Counted from the stretch's first letter, positions 6,555-14,060 are shown. The stretch is DNA of 49,279 nt from Leidyana gryllorum EB-2025a (GCA_048772705.1 JBLWGC010000005.1:1-49279), one strand, 5' to 3'. Numbers and translations: made by a program. Notes: generated by a model not told the origin, from the letters alone.

Positions 6555-6634
6555 GGCAAGATGGCCGAGTGGTCTAAGGCGCTGTGTTCAGGCCACAGCC
6601 CGAAAGGGCGTGGGTTCGAATCCCACTCTTGTCA
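6555..6634 (+). tRNA. trnL-CAG: tRNA-Leu(CAG)
   Basis: The anticodon 3' stem reads CACAG where the consensus is CGCAG, so the middle pair becomes G-C to G-A. Otherwise as at 4785. Confidence 0.92.
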
Positions 6635-6677
6635 GCCATTGTATCGGCACTCGGTCAGCCGCTGCATGCAACAGCTC

Positions 6678-6750
6678 TCGCGTGTCGCTCGAATGGTTGA
6701 GCGCTCGCTGCGCATGGGAGAGGTACTGGGATCGATGCCCAGGTCGTCCA
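6678..6750 (+). pseudogene. tRNA-Ala(CGC) pseudogene
   Basis: From the D arm onward it matches Ala(CGC) with one anticodon-stem mismatch. The 5' acceptor strand is unrelated to GGGCGGC. Confidence 0.75.
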
Positions 6751-6756
6751 AAGTAC

Positions 6757-6800
6757 GTACGGCTGCTACCATCTTCGAAGAGTCGCGAACCACAAGTGCC
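6757..6800 (-). pseudogene. tRNA-Gly-derived relic
   Basis: Short version of the Gly(TCC)-derived element described at 23708. Only the anticodon arm and 5' end are readable. Confidence 0.4.
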
Positions 6801-6843
6801 ATTGGGAGAGCACCGCAGTCAATGTCTATGGTGCATCTGAAGC

Positions 6844-6916
6844 CGGTTCTGTTAGGTTCCGGACCTGCGAGTTTGTCATCAAAAGCCACACGCTCTGCCG
6901 ACTGAGCTACAAGACC
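6844..6916 (-). pseudogene. tRNA-Asn pseudogene, anticodon TTT
   Basis: Acceptor and D arm are as in Asn genes, but the loop CTTTTGA and a broken anticodon stem show decay. Confidence 0.75.
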
Positions 6917-7050
6917 CCTTACAATGTTTCTGAGCTTAGTGGAGAGACCCTCCACTTTCTACTGCAACCCCTGTGTTGTAGGTTGACCCGACGGACCACG
7001 TCTTGTTAAAAGGGTACGGTTCTCATCCGAAACCTCAATTGGGGAACTTG

Positions 7051-7124
7051 TCCACTGTAGGCTGAGTGGCTAGGATAAGCGGCTCTCACCTCGCACGATC
7101 CGGGTTCAAGTCCCGGCAGTGGAT
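7051..7124 (+). tRNA. tRNA-Glu(CTC) with one-base insertion
   Basis: Acceptor and T arm are intact. An extra T in the 3' anticodon stem (CACCTCGCA for CACCCGCA) makes it 74 nt and probably misfolded. Confidence 0.8.
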
Positions 7125-7147
7125 TCATTGGACTACTCGAGCAAAAT

Positions 7148-7180
7148 GCCTTTCCGGACTGCGGCATGCACACAGTGCCT
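7148..7180 (-). pseudogene. tRNA-Leu fragment
   Basis: Variable arm and anticodon arm of a Leu gene. The fuller copy is at 34479. Confidence 0.5.
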
Positions 7181-7222
7181 TCATATGTATTTAAATACCG
7201 GCAGCTGCAGCCGTACGAGGTT

Positions 7223-7295
7223 TGGACGACCCGGGTATCGATCCCAGTACCTCTCGCATGCGAAGCGAGCGGTATACCATTTGAGCTAGCCGCCC
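7223..7295 (-). tRNA. trnA-CGC: tRNA-Ala(CGC)
   Basis: Reads GCG. Acceptor GGGCGGC/GTCGTCC with the G3:U70 pair that marks tRNA-Ala for AlaRS, anticodon stem CTCGC/GCGAG with loop TTCGCAT, discriminator A. The T loop begins ATCGAT, as in every Ala here. Confidence 0.93.
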
Positions 7296-7385
7296 CGTGT
7301 GCAGACCTCATAGCATTCAGTGGTTTTTGACATATTTGGACGAGTCCCTCGATTGTACCCAGCGGGTTGAACCAATCGGCCAGGC

Positions 7386-7457
7386 GGCTGTTTGGTCTAG
7401 TAGTATGATTCTTCCGTCGGGTGGAAGAAGTCCTGGGTTCGATTCCCAGAGCAGCCC
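7386..7457 (+). tRNA. trnP-CGG: tRNA-Pro(CGG)
   Basis: Reads CCG. Acceptor GGCTGTT/AGCAGCC, D arm GTCTAGTAGTATGAT, anticodon stem CTTCC/GGAAG with loop GTCGGGT (position 32 is G). Starts the 3-kb block duplicated at 39174, where the copy reads AGG. Confidence 0.9.
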
Positions 7458-7558
7458 GTCTGATAGTTGTTGACGCAACACGGCACTCGACCCATCCCGG
7501 ACAGCTAAGACAGGATCTGAGTTGTTGACTCAACAGGCTGCAACCCGGCCATCCGCCC

Positions 7559-7631
7559 AGACGCTACTGGGACTCGAACCCACAATCCCCGGTTCCGTAG
7601 ACCGATGCCATATCCATTAGGCCATAGCGCC
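7559..7631 (-). tRNA. trnR-ACG: tRNA-Arg(ACG)
   Basis: As at 53 with one T-stem substitution (ACCCACAAT on the plus strand). Confidence 0.93.
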
Positions 7632-7744
7632 GACTAACGGAGCCGTCAAATGGGAGTGTGTAGCGATCAAGACAGGACATGGGCAGCTACGCCCGATGGT
7701 GGGTGTGGACAGACTTCACCCACATCTCCCATTCGGGGACATAC

Positions 7745-7817
7745 TATCCAAGCCAGGATTCGGGCCTGGGTATGCACGGCCACAACTTGCTGTTGTAAGC
7801 ACCTAGACGACCCGGAC
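7745..7817 (-). pseudogene. tRNA-His(GTG) pseudogene, full length
   Basis: 73 nt. The acceptor GTCCGGG/CTTGGAT still pairs with wobbles, loop TTGTGGC is kept, T stem CCAGG/CCTGG is intact. The D stem (GTCT against CAAC) and one anticodon pair are lost, and the T loop is CCCGAAT. Confidence 0.75.
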
Positions 7818-7893
7818 AATCTTCAAGTGAGGCTGGTGGGAACCAAAGCCACTTAAGATGTCGGGCTATCGGGTTTTGTGTCCTTGCATTCCT

Positions 7894-7966
7894 GCCGCCC
7901 TAGCTCAGTCGGTAGAGCGCAAGACTCTTAATCTTGCAGTCGCGGGTTCGAGCCCCGCGGGCGGTG
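7894..7966 (+). tRNA. trnK-CTT: tRNA-Lys(CTT)
   Basis: Identical to the gene at 5367. Confidence 0.96.
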
Positions 7967-8026
7967 TGCATCTATTTCCCTGAGAGTAAGAATGGAACTG
8001 TTGCCTACAAGCACACTCAGCTGGAG

Positions 8027-8099
8027 TTTCAGTGCCGGGACTTGAACCCGGATCGTGCGGGTGAAAGCCGCATATCCTAGCCACTTAGACTACAGTGGA
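8027..8099 (-). tRNA. tRNA-Glu(TTC), acceptor damaged
   Basis: Anticodon and T arms are good, but the 3' acceptor strand CACTGAA leaves two mismatches. The identical damage at 39823 predates the segmental duplication. Confidence 0.8.
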
Positions 8100-8185
8100 C
8101 GAGTCACAACAGTTGCACTGACGAATGAGGCGCCAGAGAACTGTGAGTCGGTCTCAGATTGGAAGTCCACCTGGGTTTGGCGGGT

Positions 8186-8257
8186 GGGCGGCTATCTCAA
8201 GTGGTAGAGCGGTGACTTGGCAGGCAAGAGGTCAGTTTAGACACCTATCAATGCCGC
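8186..8257 (+). pseudogene. tRNA-Ala-like 5' half
   Basis: Duplicate of the element at 5659. Confidence 0.5.
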
Positions 8258-8317
8258 AGGACAGGCTGAACATGGGGGCATTTGGTCACTCCTCGCGGCA
8301 TGTCGAATTCGACAGTT

Positions 8318-8399
8318 GGCAACTTGCCCGAGTGGTTAAGGGGGTAGACTTGAAATCTACTGGGCCTGGCCCGCGCTGGTTCAAATCCAGCAGTTGTCG
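8318..8399 (+). tRNA. trnS-TGA: tRNA-Ser(TGA)
   Basis: Same as 5791. The next gene downstream is Gly(GCC) on the other strand. Confidence 0.95.
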
Positions 8400-8481
8400 T
8401 GCGATCAGATTGGAGGGGCAGACAACAACTCACTCCTGAAACCCCAGAATTGTGCCTCAATCAACCATCTGCCATCTTCTC

Positions 8482-8552
8482 TGCATCTGCCGGGAATCGA
8501 ACCTGGGTCGTCTCGGTGGCAACGAAACATTCTACCACTAGACCACAGATGC
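8482..8552 (-). tRNA. trnG-GCC: tRNA-Gly(GCC)
   Basis: Loop TTGCCAC, one anticodon-stem mismatch. Divergent partner of Cys at 8648. Confidence 0.9.
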
Positions 8553-8647
8553 ATGACTCGTTGTTGTTCAAGCTCGTGCACAATAACGGCCGTTTTGCTT
8601 CAAATGAGAAGACAGAATCGAGTTGAGCGAGTATGACGGGCAGTTCT

Positions 8648-8719
8648 GGGTACGTAGCTCAGTGGTAGAGCAGCTGACTGCAGATCAGCAAGTCCGTGGT
8701 TCAACTCCGCGCGTGCCCT
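8648..8719 (+). tRNA. trnC-GCA: tRNA-Cys(GCA)
   Basis: All stems pair. Trp follows 81 bp downstream, the usual order. Confidence 0.95.
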
Positions 8720-8800
8720 GAAGATGGTTTGGAACGATCGGAGATGTTGGATCTCCATTCCTGACCACAAGGCAATTAGTTTGGAACGGGAGATGGTTTC

Positions 8801-8872
8801 GGGCCTATGGCGCAACGGTAGCGCGTCTGACTCCAGATCAGAAGGTTGGGTGTTCGAATCACTCTGGGCTCA
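8801..8872 (+). tRNA. trnW-CCA: tRNA-Trp(CCA)
   Basis: Reads UGG. Acceptor GGGCCTA/TGGGCTC, D arm GGCGCAACGGTAGCGC, anticodon stem TCTGA/TCAGA with loop CTCCAGA, T arm GGGTGTTCGAATCACTC, discriminator A. Confidence 0.95.
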
Positions 8873-8906
8873 ATCAGACTTTATGTTCTTCTCGTATGGG
8901 GCGCAA

Positions 8907-8945
8907 CCAAGAATGGGATTCGGACGCACGCCCAGTCGGCGCTGC
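8907..8945 (-). pseudogene. tRNA-Leu 3' relic
   Basis: T arm and variable-arm remnant of Leu, with a mutated T loop. 8950-9045 beyond it holds a degraded stretch vaguely like tRNA-Gln (GTGTCTAATTGGCACTGGAG). Confidence 0.45.
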
Positions 8946-9052
8946 GCCGTCACATACGTCCCTGCGAGTGCTACAGCTGTCCGCCCGTGTCTAATTGGCA
9001 CTGGAGTTCAACGGCGTAGAATTCTAGTGAGTCAGCCATGTGCTATGTCCTC

Positions 9053-9123
9053 TGCATCTGCCGGGAATCGAAAACGGGTCGTCTCGATGGCAACGAGACA
9101 TTCTACCAATAGACCACAGATGC
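9053..9123 (-). tRNA. tRNA-Gly(GCC), T arm damaged
   Basis: Anticodon arm is perfect, but the T stem 5' strand reads CCCGTTTT where CCCGGGTT is expected, breaking the stem. The same lesion occurs at 40849 and 47738. Confidence 0.75.
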
Positions 9124-9190
9124 AGATCACGATCTTGCTGCATCTTGTAGGTGGTGACAACCGTTGTTAGAGAGCCTATCGATGCATCAA

Positions 9191-9262
9191 AGCCTTCTGT
9201 CGGAATCGAGCCGCCGACTTCTCGCTCACGAAGCAAACGCTCTGCCCCTCACTTAAGACGGC
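9191..9262 (-). tRNA. tRNA-Thr(CGT), worn
   Basis: Loop TTCGTGA with wobble-rich stem TTTGC/GCGAG and one acceptor mismatch. Copies at 40987 and 47876. Confidence 0.75.
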
Positions 9263-9338
9263 AATCCAAGCAGGAAATTACGCATCTATTCTCATTGAGG
9301 GAGCTTACTGAAGGACTGTGATCGGATAGTCCGAGGAC

Positions 9339-9393
9339 TTCCACTGCCGGGACTTGAACCCGGACCGTGCGAGGAGAGCCGCATATCCTAGCC
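9339..9393 (-). pseudogene. tRNA-Glu(CTC) 3' part
   Basis: Acceptor tail, T arm and anticodon arm end abruptly at 9393 inside the D arm and join the flank that normally precedes Phe. The same break is at 41135 and 48024. Confidence 0.8.
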
Positions 9394-9498
9394 GGTCGCA
9401 GCCATACCCTCAGGTGATCGAGACAGCGCCTGCCTTATTAGCTGAGGGGCCGAACGCTCGACGGGCGCGAATAGTGACACCAGATGTCACAATCTCTC

Positions 9499-9571
9499 TG
9501 CCTCGGCCGTGGATCGAACACGGGACTTCCAGATCTTCAGTCTGGCGCTCTCCCAACTGAGCTACCGAGGC
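9499..9571 (-). tRNA. trnF-GAA: tRNA-Phe(GAA)
   Basis: Acceptor GCCTCGG/CCGAGGC, anticodon stem CCAGA/TCTGG, loop CTGAAGA: fully paired. Confidence 0.95.
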
Positions 9572-9658
9572 ACTAAAAGTCTTGAAACGCGGTGAAAATA
9601 AGCACTCGCCGCAGCCGCATCTGGGGCCACTCCTCGCGGCATCCCGAGTTCGACAGTT

Positions 9659-9724
9659 GCCAACTTGCCCGAGTGGGAGGGGTGGTGGAGTTGAATTCTA
9701 TTGGGCCTGGTCCGCGCGGGTGCA
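9659..9724 (+). pseudogene. tRNA-Ser 5' part
   Basis: GCCAACTTGCCCGAGTGGG followed by a broken anticodon arm (loop GTTGAAT). The T arm is missing. Confidence 0.65.
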
Positions 9725-9785
9725 TGCTTTGGGCGAGAGCCGTACCATCCTGAAAAGCAGTGGGATGTCAGGTCAACACCAAAAT

Positions 9786-9856
9786 TAGCTTTTCTGGGAA
9801 TCGGATCCATTTCTCTTTCCATTCTGACAGGGATACCACCGCTAGACCAAATAGCC
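9786..9856 (-). pseudogene. tRNA-Pro pseudogene, anticodon AGA
   Basis: 71 nt, loop TCAGAAT with C33, acceptor GGCTATT against AAAAGCT. A close relative at 37873 retains AGG. Confidence 0.7.
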
Positions 9857-9944
9857 GAATACTTGGATGCATGCAACCGGATATACAGATAGAGATTCGA
9901 ATCTACCGTAGCTTTTCCAGCCTATTCTCGAGGATGATCACCGT

Positions 9945-10028
9945 TGCACAGAATGGCATTCGAACCCATGCAGACTTGCGCCTACCAGAACTTGAGTCTG
10001 GCCCCTTAGACCACTCGGGCATCTGTGC
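9945..10028 (-). tRNA. trnL-CAA: tRNA-Leu(CAA)
   Basis: Reads UUG. An 84-nt class II tRNA: acceptor GCACAGA/TCTGTGC, D arm GCCCGAGTGGTCTAAGGGGC, anticodon stem CCAGA/TCTGG with loop CTCAAGT, variable arm TAGGCGCAAGTCTGC. One T-stem mismatch. No intron. Confidence 0.92.
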
Positions 10029-10122
10029 GTTACTTTCTTTCTGAGTTCCTGAGTGTTAATGGCTTCCGTTGCGACGTCGATGTCGTTCTGGGTGCAGTGT
10101 ACCGCCCCGGAGTACTCTTACG

Positions 10123-10202
10123 CCCCGAGTTGCTTAGATGGCAACGCACGTGATTGTAGTGGTGGCATCAAATATTCGACGACCAAATTCCGTCCCGCCG
10201 GG
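10123..10202 (+). pseudogene. tRNA-Tyr(GTA) pseudogene with intron
   Basis: Loop TTGTAG plus intron TGGTGGC persists. T loop and D arm are lost. Confidence 0.7.
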
Positions 10203-10302
10203 AGTTGAGGAGTGGACTCCTTACAACGTAGTTCGTCTGACACTGCTGTTCCATTCCATCCTGATCGATGCTTCGCTACCTGTACAGCCTCGCTCAAAGA
10301 TT

Positions 10303-10374
10303 GTCCGAGTCGTCTAGTGGTTAGGACAGCACGTTGTGGCCGTGCAAACCCAGGCTCGATTCCTGGCTCGGACA
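10303..10374 (+). tRNA. trnH-GTG: tRNA-His(GTG)
   Basis: Reads CAC/CAU. Acceptor GTCCGAG/CTCGGAC, D arm GTCTAGTGGTTAGGAC, anticodon stem GCACG/CGTGC with loop TTGTGGC, T loop CTCGATT. The base before G1 is T, so the universal G-1 would be added enzymatically, as is normal in eukaryotes. Confidence 0.94.
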
Positions 10375-10449
10375 AGCAGTCCAAAGTGCATTGCTCTTCG
10401 CCCCGGTTGAAAACATTGTTGCAGCCATGTTCAAGTCTGTACGATCGGC

Positions 10450-10508
10450 TGCACCTGCCGGGGCTGTGAGCATGGGAAGCTCGCATCCTACTCTTGGACC
10501 ACAAGTGC
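10450..10508 (-). pseudogene. tRNA-Gly(CCC) with T arm deleted
   Basis: 59 nt. Acceptor and anticodon arm (GAGC, TTCCCAT, GCTC) are intact but about 12 nt of T arm are gone, removing the B box. Confidence 0.8.
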
Positions 10509-10559
10509 ATCAGCACCCCGAGACTCGGCGGCAGTCTGCGTTGAGCTAGTGGGTGCCTC

Positions 10560-10631
10560 AGGTACTGGCAGGTTCCAGTCTGCGACTTTGTGGCTAAGAG
10601 ACTTACCCTCTGGTGGCTGAGCTACGAGGCT
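10560..10631 (-). pseudogene. tRNA-Asn-derived pseudogene
   Basis: D arm and T arm follow Asn, the anticodon stem is unpaired with loop CTCTTAG. Relatives at 32152 and 37095, always beside Gly(CCC) or Thr. Confidence 0.6.
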
Positions 10632-10692
10632 CGGCTAAGATGAGTGGAGCTTGAGAGACTTAAGCTTTGCAGGTGCCCAGTCGATGCAGTCA

Positions 10693-10764
10693 AGCCTTCT
10701 GCCGGAATCGAACCGCCGACCTTTCGCTTACTAAGCACATGCTCTGCCCCTAAGCTAAGAAGGC
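10693..10764 (-). tRNA. tRNA-Thr(AGT), worn
   Basis: One mismatch each in the anticodon stem (TGTGC/GCGAA) and the T stem. Confidence 0.8.
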
Positions 10765-10850
10765 AATGTTAACGGAAGTTACTGAAGCACAATGACTTCC
10801 GCTGCTCCACCCAACGGCACATAGGGTGTAATTAAGTTTATAGCTTCGTT

Positions 10851-10922
10851 GCTGCCTAGCTGAGTCCGTAGAGCGCAAGACTTTTAATCTTGCAGTCGCG
10901 GGTTCGAGCCCCGCGGGCGGTG
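10851..10922 (+). tRNA. tRNA-Lys(TTT), 5' strand short
   Basis: Anticodon and T arms are perfect. The acceptor 5' strand has lost one C (GCTGCC before TAGCTGAG) and the D stem is altered. Confidence 0.8.
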
Positions 10923-10982
10923 CAAATCAATGTCTCTGGGAGTAGGAGTGGAACCGTTGCCTACAAGCACACTCTGCTGGAT

Positions 10983-11055
10983 TTCCACTGCCGGGACTTG
11001 AACCCGGATCATGCGGGTGAGAGCCGCATATCCTAGCCACTTAGACTACAGTGGA
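10983..11055 (-). tRNA. trnE-CTC: tRNA-Glu(CTC)
   Basis: Reads GAG. Body as Glu(TTC) with loop CTCTCAC. Forms the Lys/Glu pair typical of this array. Confidence 0.94.
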
Positions 11056-11136
11056 CAACTTCCTCAGCTGCAGCTTTGGACGAAAGCCGTGCCATCTTGA
11101 GATGAGATGGAGCGTCGGGTCAACCGACAAGCAACG

Positions 11137-11208
11137 GGGCTGTTCTGGGAATTGAACCCAGGACTTCTTCCACCCGAAGGAAGAATAATACCACTAGACC
11201 AAACAGCC
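11137..11208 (-). tRNA. trnP-CGG: tRNA-Pro(CGG)
   Basis: Anticodon stem CTTCC/GGAAG with loop TTCGGGT. One change in the T loop (TTCAATT). Confidence 0.92.
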
Positions 11209-11341
11209 GCCTGTCGGTCGTGCAACCTGCTGAGTACAGTTGAGATAGTGGTCATACTATGTCGAGAACCAACAAATGCGATGGGGTCTGCACAACAAAA
11301 TGGAAAGACTTTTGGAGTTGGAGGCCGGCGTATTTAGAGCG

Positions 11342-11412
11342 GCCGAGATAGTCTAGTGGTTAGTATTTCCGCCTATCACGCGCAACACCAGGTTCGATTC
11401 CCGGTCTCGGAG
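11342..11412 (+). pseudogene. tRNA-Asp body, anticodon ATC
   Basis: Loop CTATCAC (A34 for G34), a short variable region and a weakened anticodon stem (TCCGC/GCGCA). Adenosine 34 is not used in Asp tRNAs, so this copy is probably inactive. Confidence 0.7.
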
Positions 11413-11419
11413 CACACCT

Positions 11420-11434
11420 GGTTGCGGCGCGACC
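11420..11434. pseudogene. tRNA-Gln reduced to its acceptor stem
   Basis: GGTTGCG is followed directly by GCGCGACC: the two acceptor strands of Gln with the whole interior deleted. The downstream flank matches that of the Gln gene at 16361. Confidence 0.6.
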
Positions 11435-11495
11435 TCAAAACTAGTCTTCACTTCGTGAAACCTCGCCACTTCTCTTGGTCTGCGGGACCTTCGCT

Positions 11496-11568
11496 GCCGC
11501 CATGGTCTAGTGGTCACGACGTCTGCTTAACACGCAGAAGGTCCCGAGTTCGATCCTCGGTGGCTGTA
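11496..11568 (+). tRNA. trnV-AAC: tRNA-Val(AAC)
   Basis: Acceptor GCCGCCA has one mismatch against TGGCTGT. Other arms are perfect. Confidence 0.9.
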
Positions 11569-11622
11569 AACTCGCGTTTGTCAGGTGAGCACCACGAAAT
11601 CTAAAGCGGAAGAACGAAGTGT

Positions 11623-11694
11623 CTCTGAGACCGGGAATCGAACCCGGGTCTTCCGAGTGATAGGCGGAAATACTAAGCACTATACTATGTCAGA
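11623..11694 (-). pseudogene. tRNA-Asp body, anticodon ATC
   Basis: Loop CTATCAC. The acceptor has changed on both sides at pair 3:70 (C-G to U-A), a compensatory pair, but pair 6:67 is mismatched. Confidence 0.65.
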
Positions 11695-11782
11695 CGCTCG
11701 TGGATACCCCGGCCTTCAACCCCAAAAGTCCTTGAGACTTCACGGGCAGAAAGCGTGTAAAGTGGCGAGCCAAGAGCACTTC

Positions 11783-11847
11783 GGCAAGATGGCCGAGTGA
11801 TCTAGGGCGAGTGCGAAAAAACGTGGGTTCGAATCCCACTCTTGTCA
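11783..11847 (+). pseudogene. tRNA-Leu lacking an anticodon arm
   Basis: 65 nt. Acceptor, D arm (A box) and T arm (B box) of Leu are intact, while the anticodon and variable arms are replaced by a short linker. Could still be transcribed. Confidence 0.8.
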
Positions 11848-11914
11848 ACCGTTGTATTGTATTGAGTCGTCCCCTCTCTTCACCTATAGACAGGTCGTTC
11901 GAGCTACATACGGC

Positions 11915-11985
11915 TGCACCTGCGGGGACTCGAACCCGGGTTACGACCTTGGAAGGGTCGCATCTTACCCTTAGACCACAAGTGC
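11915..11985 (-). tRNA. trnG-TCC: tRNA-Gly(TCC)
   Basis: Inverted counterpart of the 1656/1794 Gly-Leu pair, sharing the spacer. One T-stem change. Confidence 0.92.
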
Positions 11986-12126
11986 AATTGCGAAAGATCT
12001 GCAGCACCCCGAGAGACTCGGGCCCCGAGAGACTCGGGAAATTTATCTCGGACCCGGACTTCAACCCCAAAAGTCTTCCTCCTCGAGACTTCACGGACAG
12101 AAAACGTGGGGAGCCAAGAACATTCC

Positions 12127-12207
12127 GGCGAGATGGCCGAGTGGTCTCAAGCGGTGTGTTCAGGTCGCAAGTCCGAAAGGGCGTGGGTTCGGATCCTGCT
12201 CTTGTCA
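12127..12207 (+). tRNA. tRNA-Leu(CAG), worn
   Basis: 81 nt with an extra A after the anticodon stem, and T arm GGGTTCGGATCCTGC no longer pairing well. Confidence 0.75.
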
Positions 12208-12267
12208 GCCGTTGTATCGGCACTCGGTCAGCCACTAGATGCAATGGGTCTTCCATGTAGTGCGGAT

Positions 12268-12339
12268 GGGCGGCTAGCTCAGATGATAGAGCGCTCGCTT
12301 TGCATGCGAGAGTACTGGGATCGATACCCAGGTCGTCCA
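12268..12339 (+). tRNA. trnA-TGC: tRNA-Ala(TGC)
   Basis: Reads GCA/GCG. Loop TTTGCAT in stem CTCGC/GCGAG. One base shorter than other Ala genes in the variable loop. Confidence 0.9.
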
Positions 12340-12484
12340 AACTTCGTACGGGTGCACGCACCGTATGTAAATACTCGAAGTTACGAACTTTGAAGGGCCC
12401 AGGACCACATATCACGCAGCGTGCTTGTCATGCGCGAGAGCCGTATACGTAGCCACTGTCTGCGGCATACCGAGTTCGACAGTT

Positions 12485-12566
12485 GGCAACTTGCCCGAGT
12501 GGTTAAGGCGGTAGACTAGAAATCTACTGGGCCTGGCCCGCGCTGGTTCAAATCCAGCAGTTGTCG
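12485..12566 (+). tRNA. trnS-AGA: tRNA-Ser(AGA)
   Basis: All arms paired. A Thr(TGT) gene follows, the order also seen at 26803/26949. Confidence 0.95.
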
Positions 12567-12630
12567 TGCGATGTGGCGGAAATGATGCAATTCCCAGCAT
12601 CAAAAACTCATATGGGTCGAGACAGGGAAT

Positions 12631-12702
12631 GCCTCCTTAGCTTAGGGGCAGAGCATTCGCTTTGTAAGCGAAAGGTCGCTGGTTCGATTCCGGCAGGAGG
12701 CT
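12631..12702 (+). tRNA. trnT-TGT: tRNA-Thr(TGT)
   Basis: Reads ACA/ACG. Acceptor GCCTCCT/AGGAGGC differs from Thr(AGT) by a compensated pair. Loop TTTGTAA. Confidence 0.95.
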
Positions 12703-12742
12703 TCAGTCATTAGCCCAAACATGGTTGCGATCCTCTGCCCCG

Positions 12743-12785
12743 CATTTCGGACGACGGCTTGCACACAGCACTCGGCCATCTTGCC
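12743..12785 (-). pseudogene. tRNA-Leu 5' half
   Basis: Acceptor 5' strand and D arm are readable. The D loop is shortened and the 3' half is absent. The same fragment is at 15687 and 27066. Confidence 0.7.
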
Positions 12786-12880
12786 GGAGTGTTCTTGGCT
12801 CGCCGTTCCACCCATTTCCTGTCGGTGAAATCTCAAAATGCGAGGACTTCTGGGGTTGGAGGCCGGCGAGTTTACTAGCG

Positions 12881-12952
12881 TCCGAGATAGTATAGTGGTC
12901 AGTATTTCCGCCTGTCACGCGGTATACCCTGGTTCGATTCCCGGTCTCGGAG
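12881..12952 (+). tRNA. trnD-GTC: tRNA-Asp(GTC)
   Basis: One mismatch at the base of the anticodon stem, otherwise standard. Confidence 0.9.
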
Positions 12953-13007
12953 CACAGATGGCTTCGCTGAAGATTCTCTCCTTTGGTTCTCGCTGAACGT
13001 CGCGAGC

Positions 13008-13081
13008 TACAGCCACCGAGGACCGAACTCGGGACCTTTTGGGTGTTGAGCAGACGTCGTAACCACTAAACCGTTGACTGC
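13008..13081 (-). tRNA. tRNA-Val(AAC), worn
   Basis: The 3' anticodon stem reads CCAAA, so the stem no longer closes. The acceptor 5' strand GCAGTCA has a mismatch. The same lesion is at 44437. Confidence 0.65.
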
Positions 13082-13145
13082 ATGAATGGGCCCCGCAGCC
13101 CAAGAGGAGTGGCGAAGTTTTACGGAGCAGTGAGGACCAGTTCCA

Positions 13146-13216
13146 AGGTCGCGCCGGAAATCGAACCCAGGTCGGGAGATTCAGAGTCTCCAGTGCTAAC
13201 CACTCACCACGCAACC
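13146..13216 (-). tRNA. trnQ-CTG: tRNA-Gln(CTG)
   Basis: Reads CAG. Acceptor GGTTGCG/CGCGACC, anticodon stem GGAGA/TCTCC, loop CTCTGAA. One D-loop base is missing compared with 28601. Confidence 0.88.
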
Positions 13217-13401
13217 GCTTCAGCCCATCCCAGAAGAGTCGGTAGAACTATCCGGACTAGCCCTTTCTCAAATGAACACACGCAACACGAGTCTCTCCAC
13301 TCACCGCTGAAATAATTAACTGGCTCCTGTATATAGCGCCCAGCGTAGAGCGTTCTATTTGAGTCGGACAATCATTGAAGCACGCTCTCCGCGAATGCTA
13401 C

Positions 13402-13455
13402 CGACAAGGGTGAGATTCGAGATCACGCGGGTGAAACCCAACGGCTCAGCAGGCC
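13402..13455 (-). pseudogene. tRNA-Ser(GCT) 3' part
   Basis: Acceptor tail, T arm, variable arm and half the anticodon arm, then an abrupt join at about 13456 to the flank of a Trp gene. The join marks the outer edge of the 13.5/20.0-kb inverted repeat. Confidence 0.8.
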
Positions 13456-13524
13456 CAAAAACATCCCCCGCTCCAGACTCATTGCCTTGTGGTCCAACAT
13501 CTCCGATCGTTCCAAACCATCTTC

Positions 13525-13596
13525 AGGGCACGCGCGGAGTTGAACCACGGACTTGCTGATCTGCAGTCAGCTGCTCTACCACTGAGCTACGTACCC
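13525..13596 (-). tRNA. trnC-GCA: tRNA-Cys(GCA)
   Basis: Perfect stems. Divergent from Gly(GCC) at 13693. Confidence 0.95.
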
Positions 13597-13692
13597 ACAA
13601 ACTACCCGTCATACTCGCTCAACTCGATTCTGTCTTCTCTTCTGAAGCAAAACGGCCGGTATTGTGCACGAGCACAAACAACAACGAGTTGT

Positions 13693-13763
13693 GCATCTGT
13701 GGTCTTGTGGTAGAATGTGTCGTTGCCACCGAGACGACCCAGGTTCGATTCCCGACAGACGCA
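13693..13763 (+). tRNA. trnG-GCC: tRNA-Gly(GCC)
   Basis: Loop TTGCCAC with a mismatch in the anticodon stem. The 3' acceptor CAGACGC makes a wobble pair. Confidence 0.88.
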
Positions 13764-13899
13764 GGAGGCACGCCTCAAACCGCCGTGGCAAATTAGCTGA
13801 CAAGCTTGGTCGGCAGGAGGCCGGGGCATTCTGACACTTGATGTAACAACCCCCTGAGATAGAATCGAATGTGAGTTACGCGGTGGAACGGCGGTGATC

Positions 13900-13973
13900 G
13901 CTCCCCTAGCTCAGCTGGTTAGAGCATCGGCCTTATGTGCCGAAGGTCGAGGGTTCGATCTCCCCGGGGAGCA
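13900..13973 (+). tRNA. trnI-TAT: tRNA-Ile(TAT)
   Basis: Reads AUA. Acceptor GCTCCCC/GGGGAGC, D arm GCTCAGCTGGTTAGAGC, anticodon stem TCGGC/GCCGA with loop CTTATGT, discriminator A. No intron, unlike many eukaryotic Ile(TAT) genes. Confidence 0.94.
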
Positions 13974-14060
13974 AATCAACCCAATGACAGCCGAACGCGA
14001 CCGCCGAGTACTCCAGCATTTGACACCTATGAGTGCCCTAGCCGGGCAGGCCGACCAGGA

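Larger units (their letters stand above)
7386..10374. repeat. 3-kb segmental duplication, copy 1
   Basis: Pro, Arg, His relic, Lys, Glu, Ser, Gly, Cys, Trp, Gly, Thr, Glu fragment, Phe, Ser relic, Pro relic, Leu, Tyr relic and His match 39174-42171 in order, orientation and spacer with only scattered differences, so the copying is recent. Confidence 0.93.

Noticed and set aside
9600-9650. Regulatory element shared by Phe and Ser relics
   Set aside because: The similarity is explained by segmental copying (3200, 21380, 27730 and 41400). No independent sign of function was seen.
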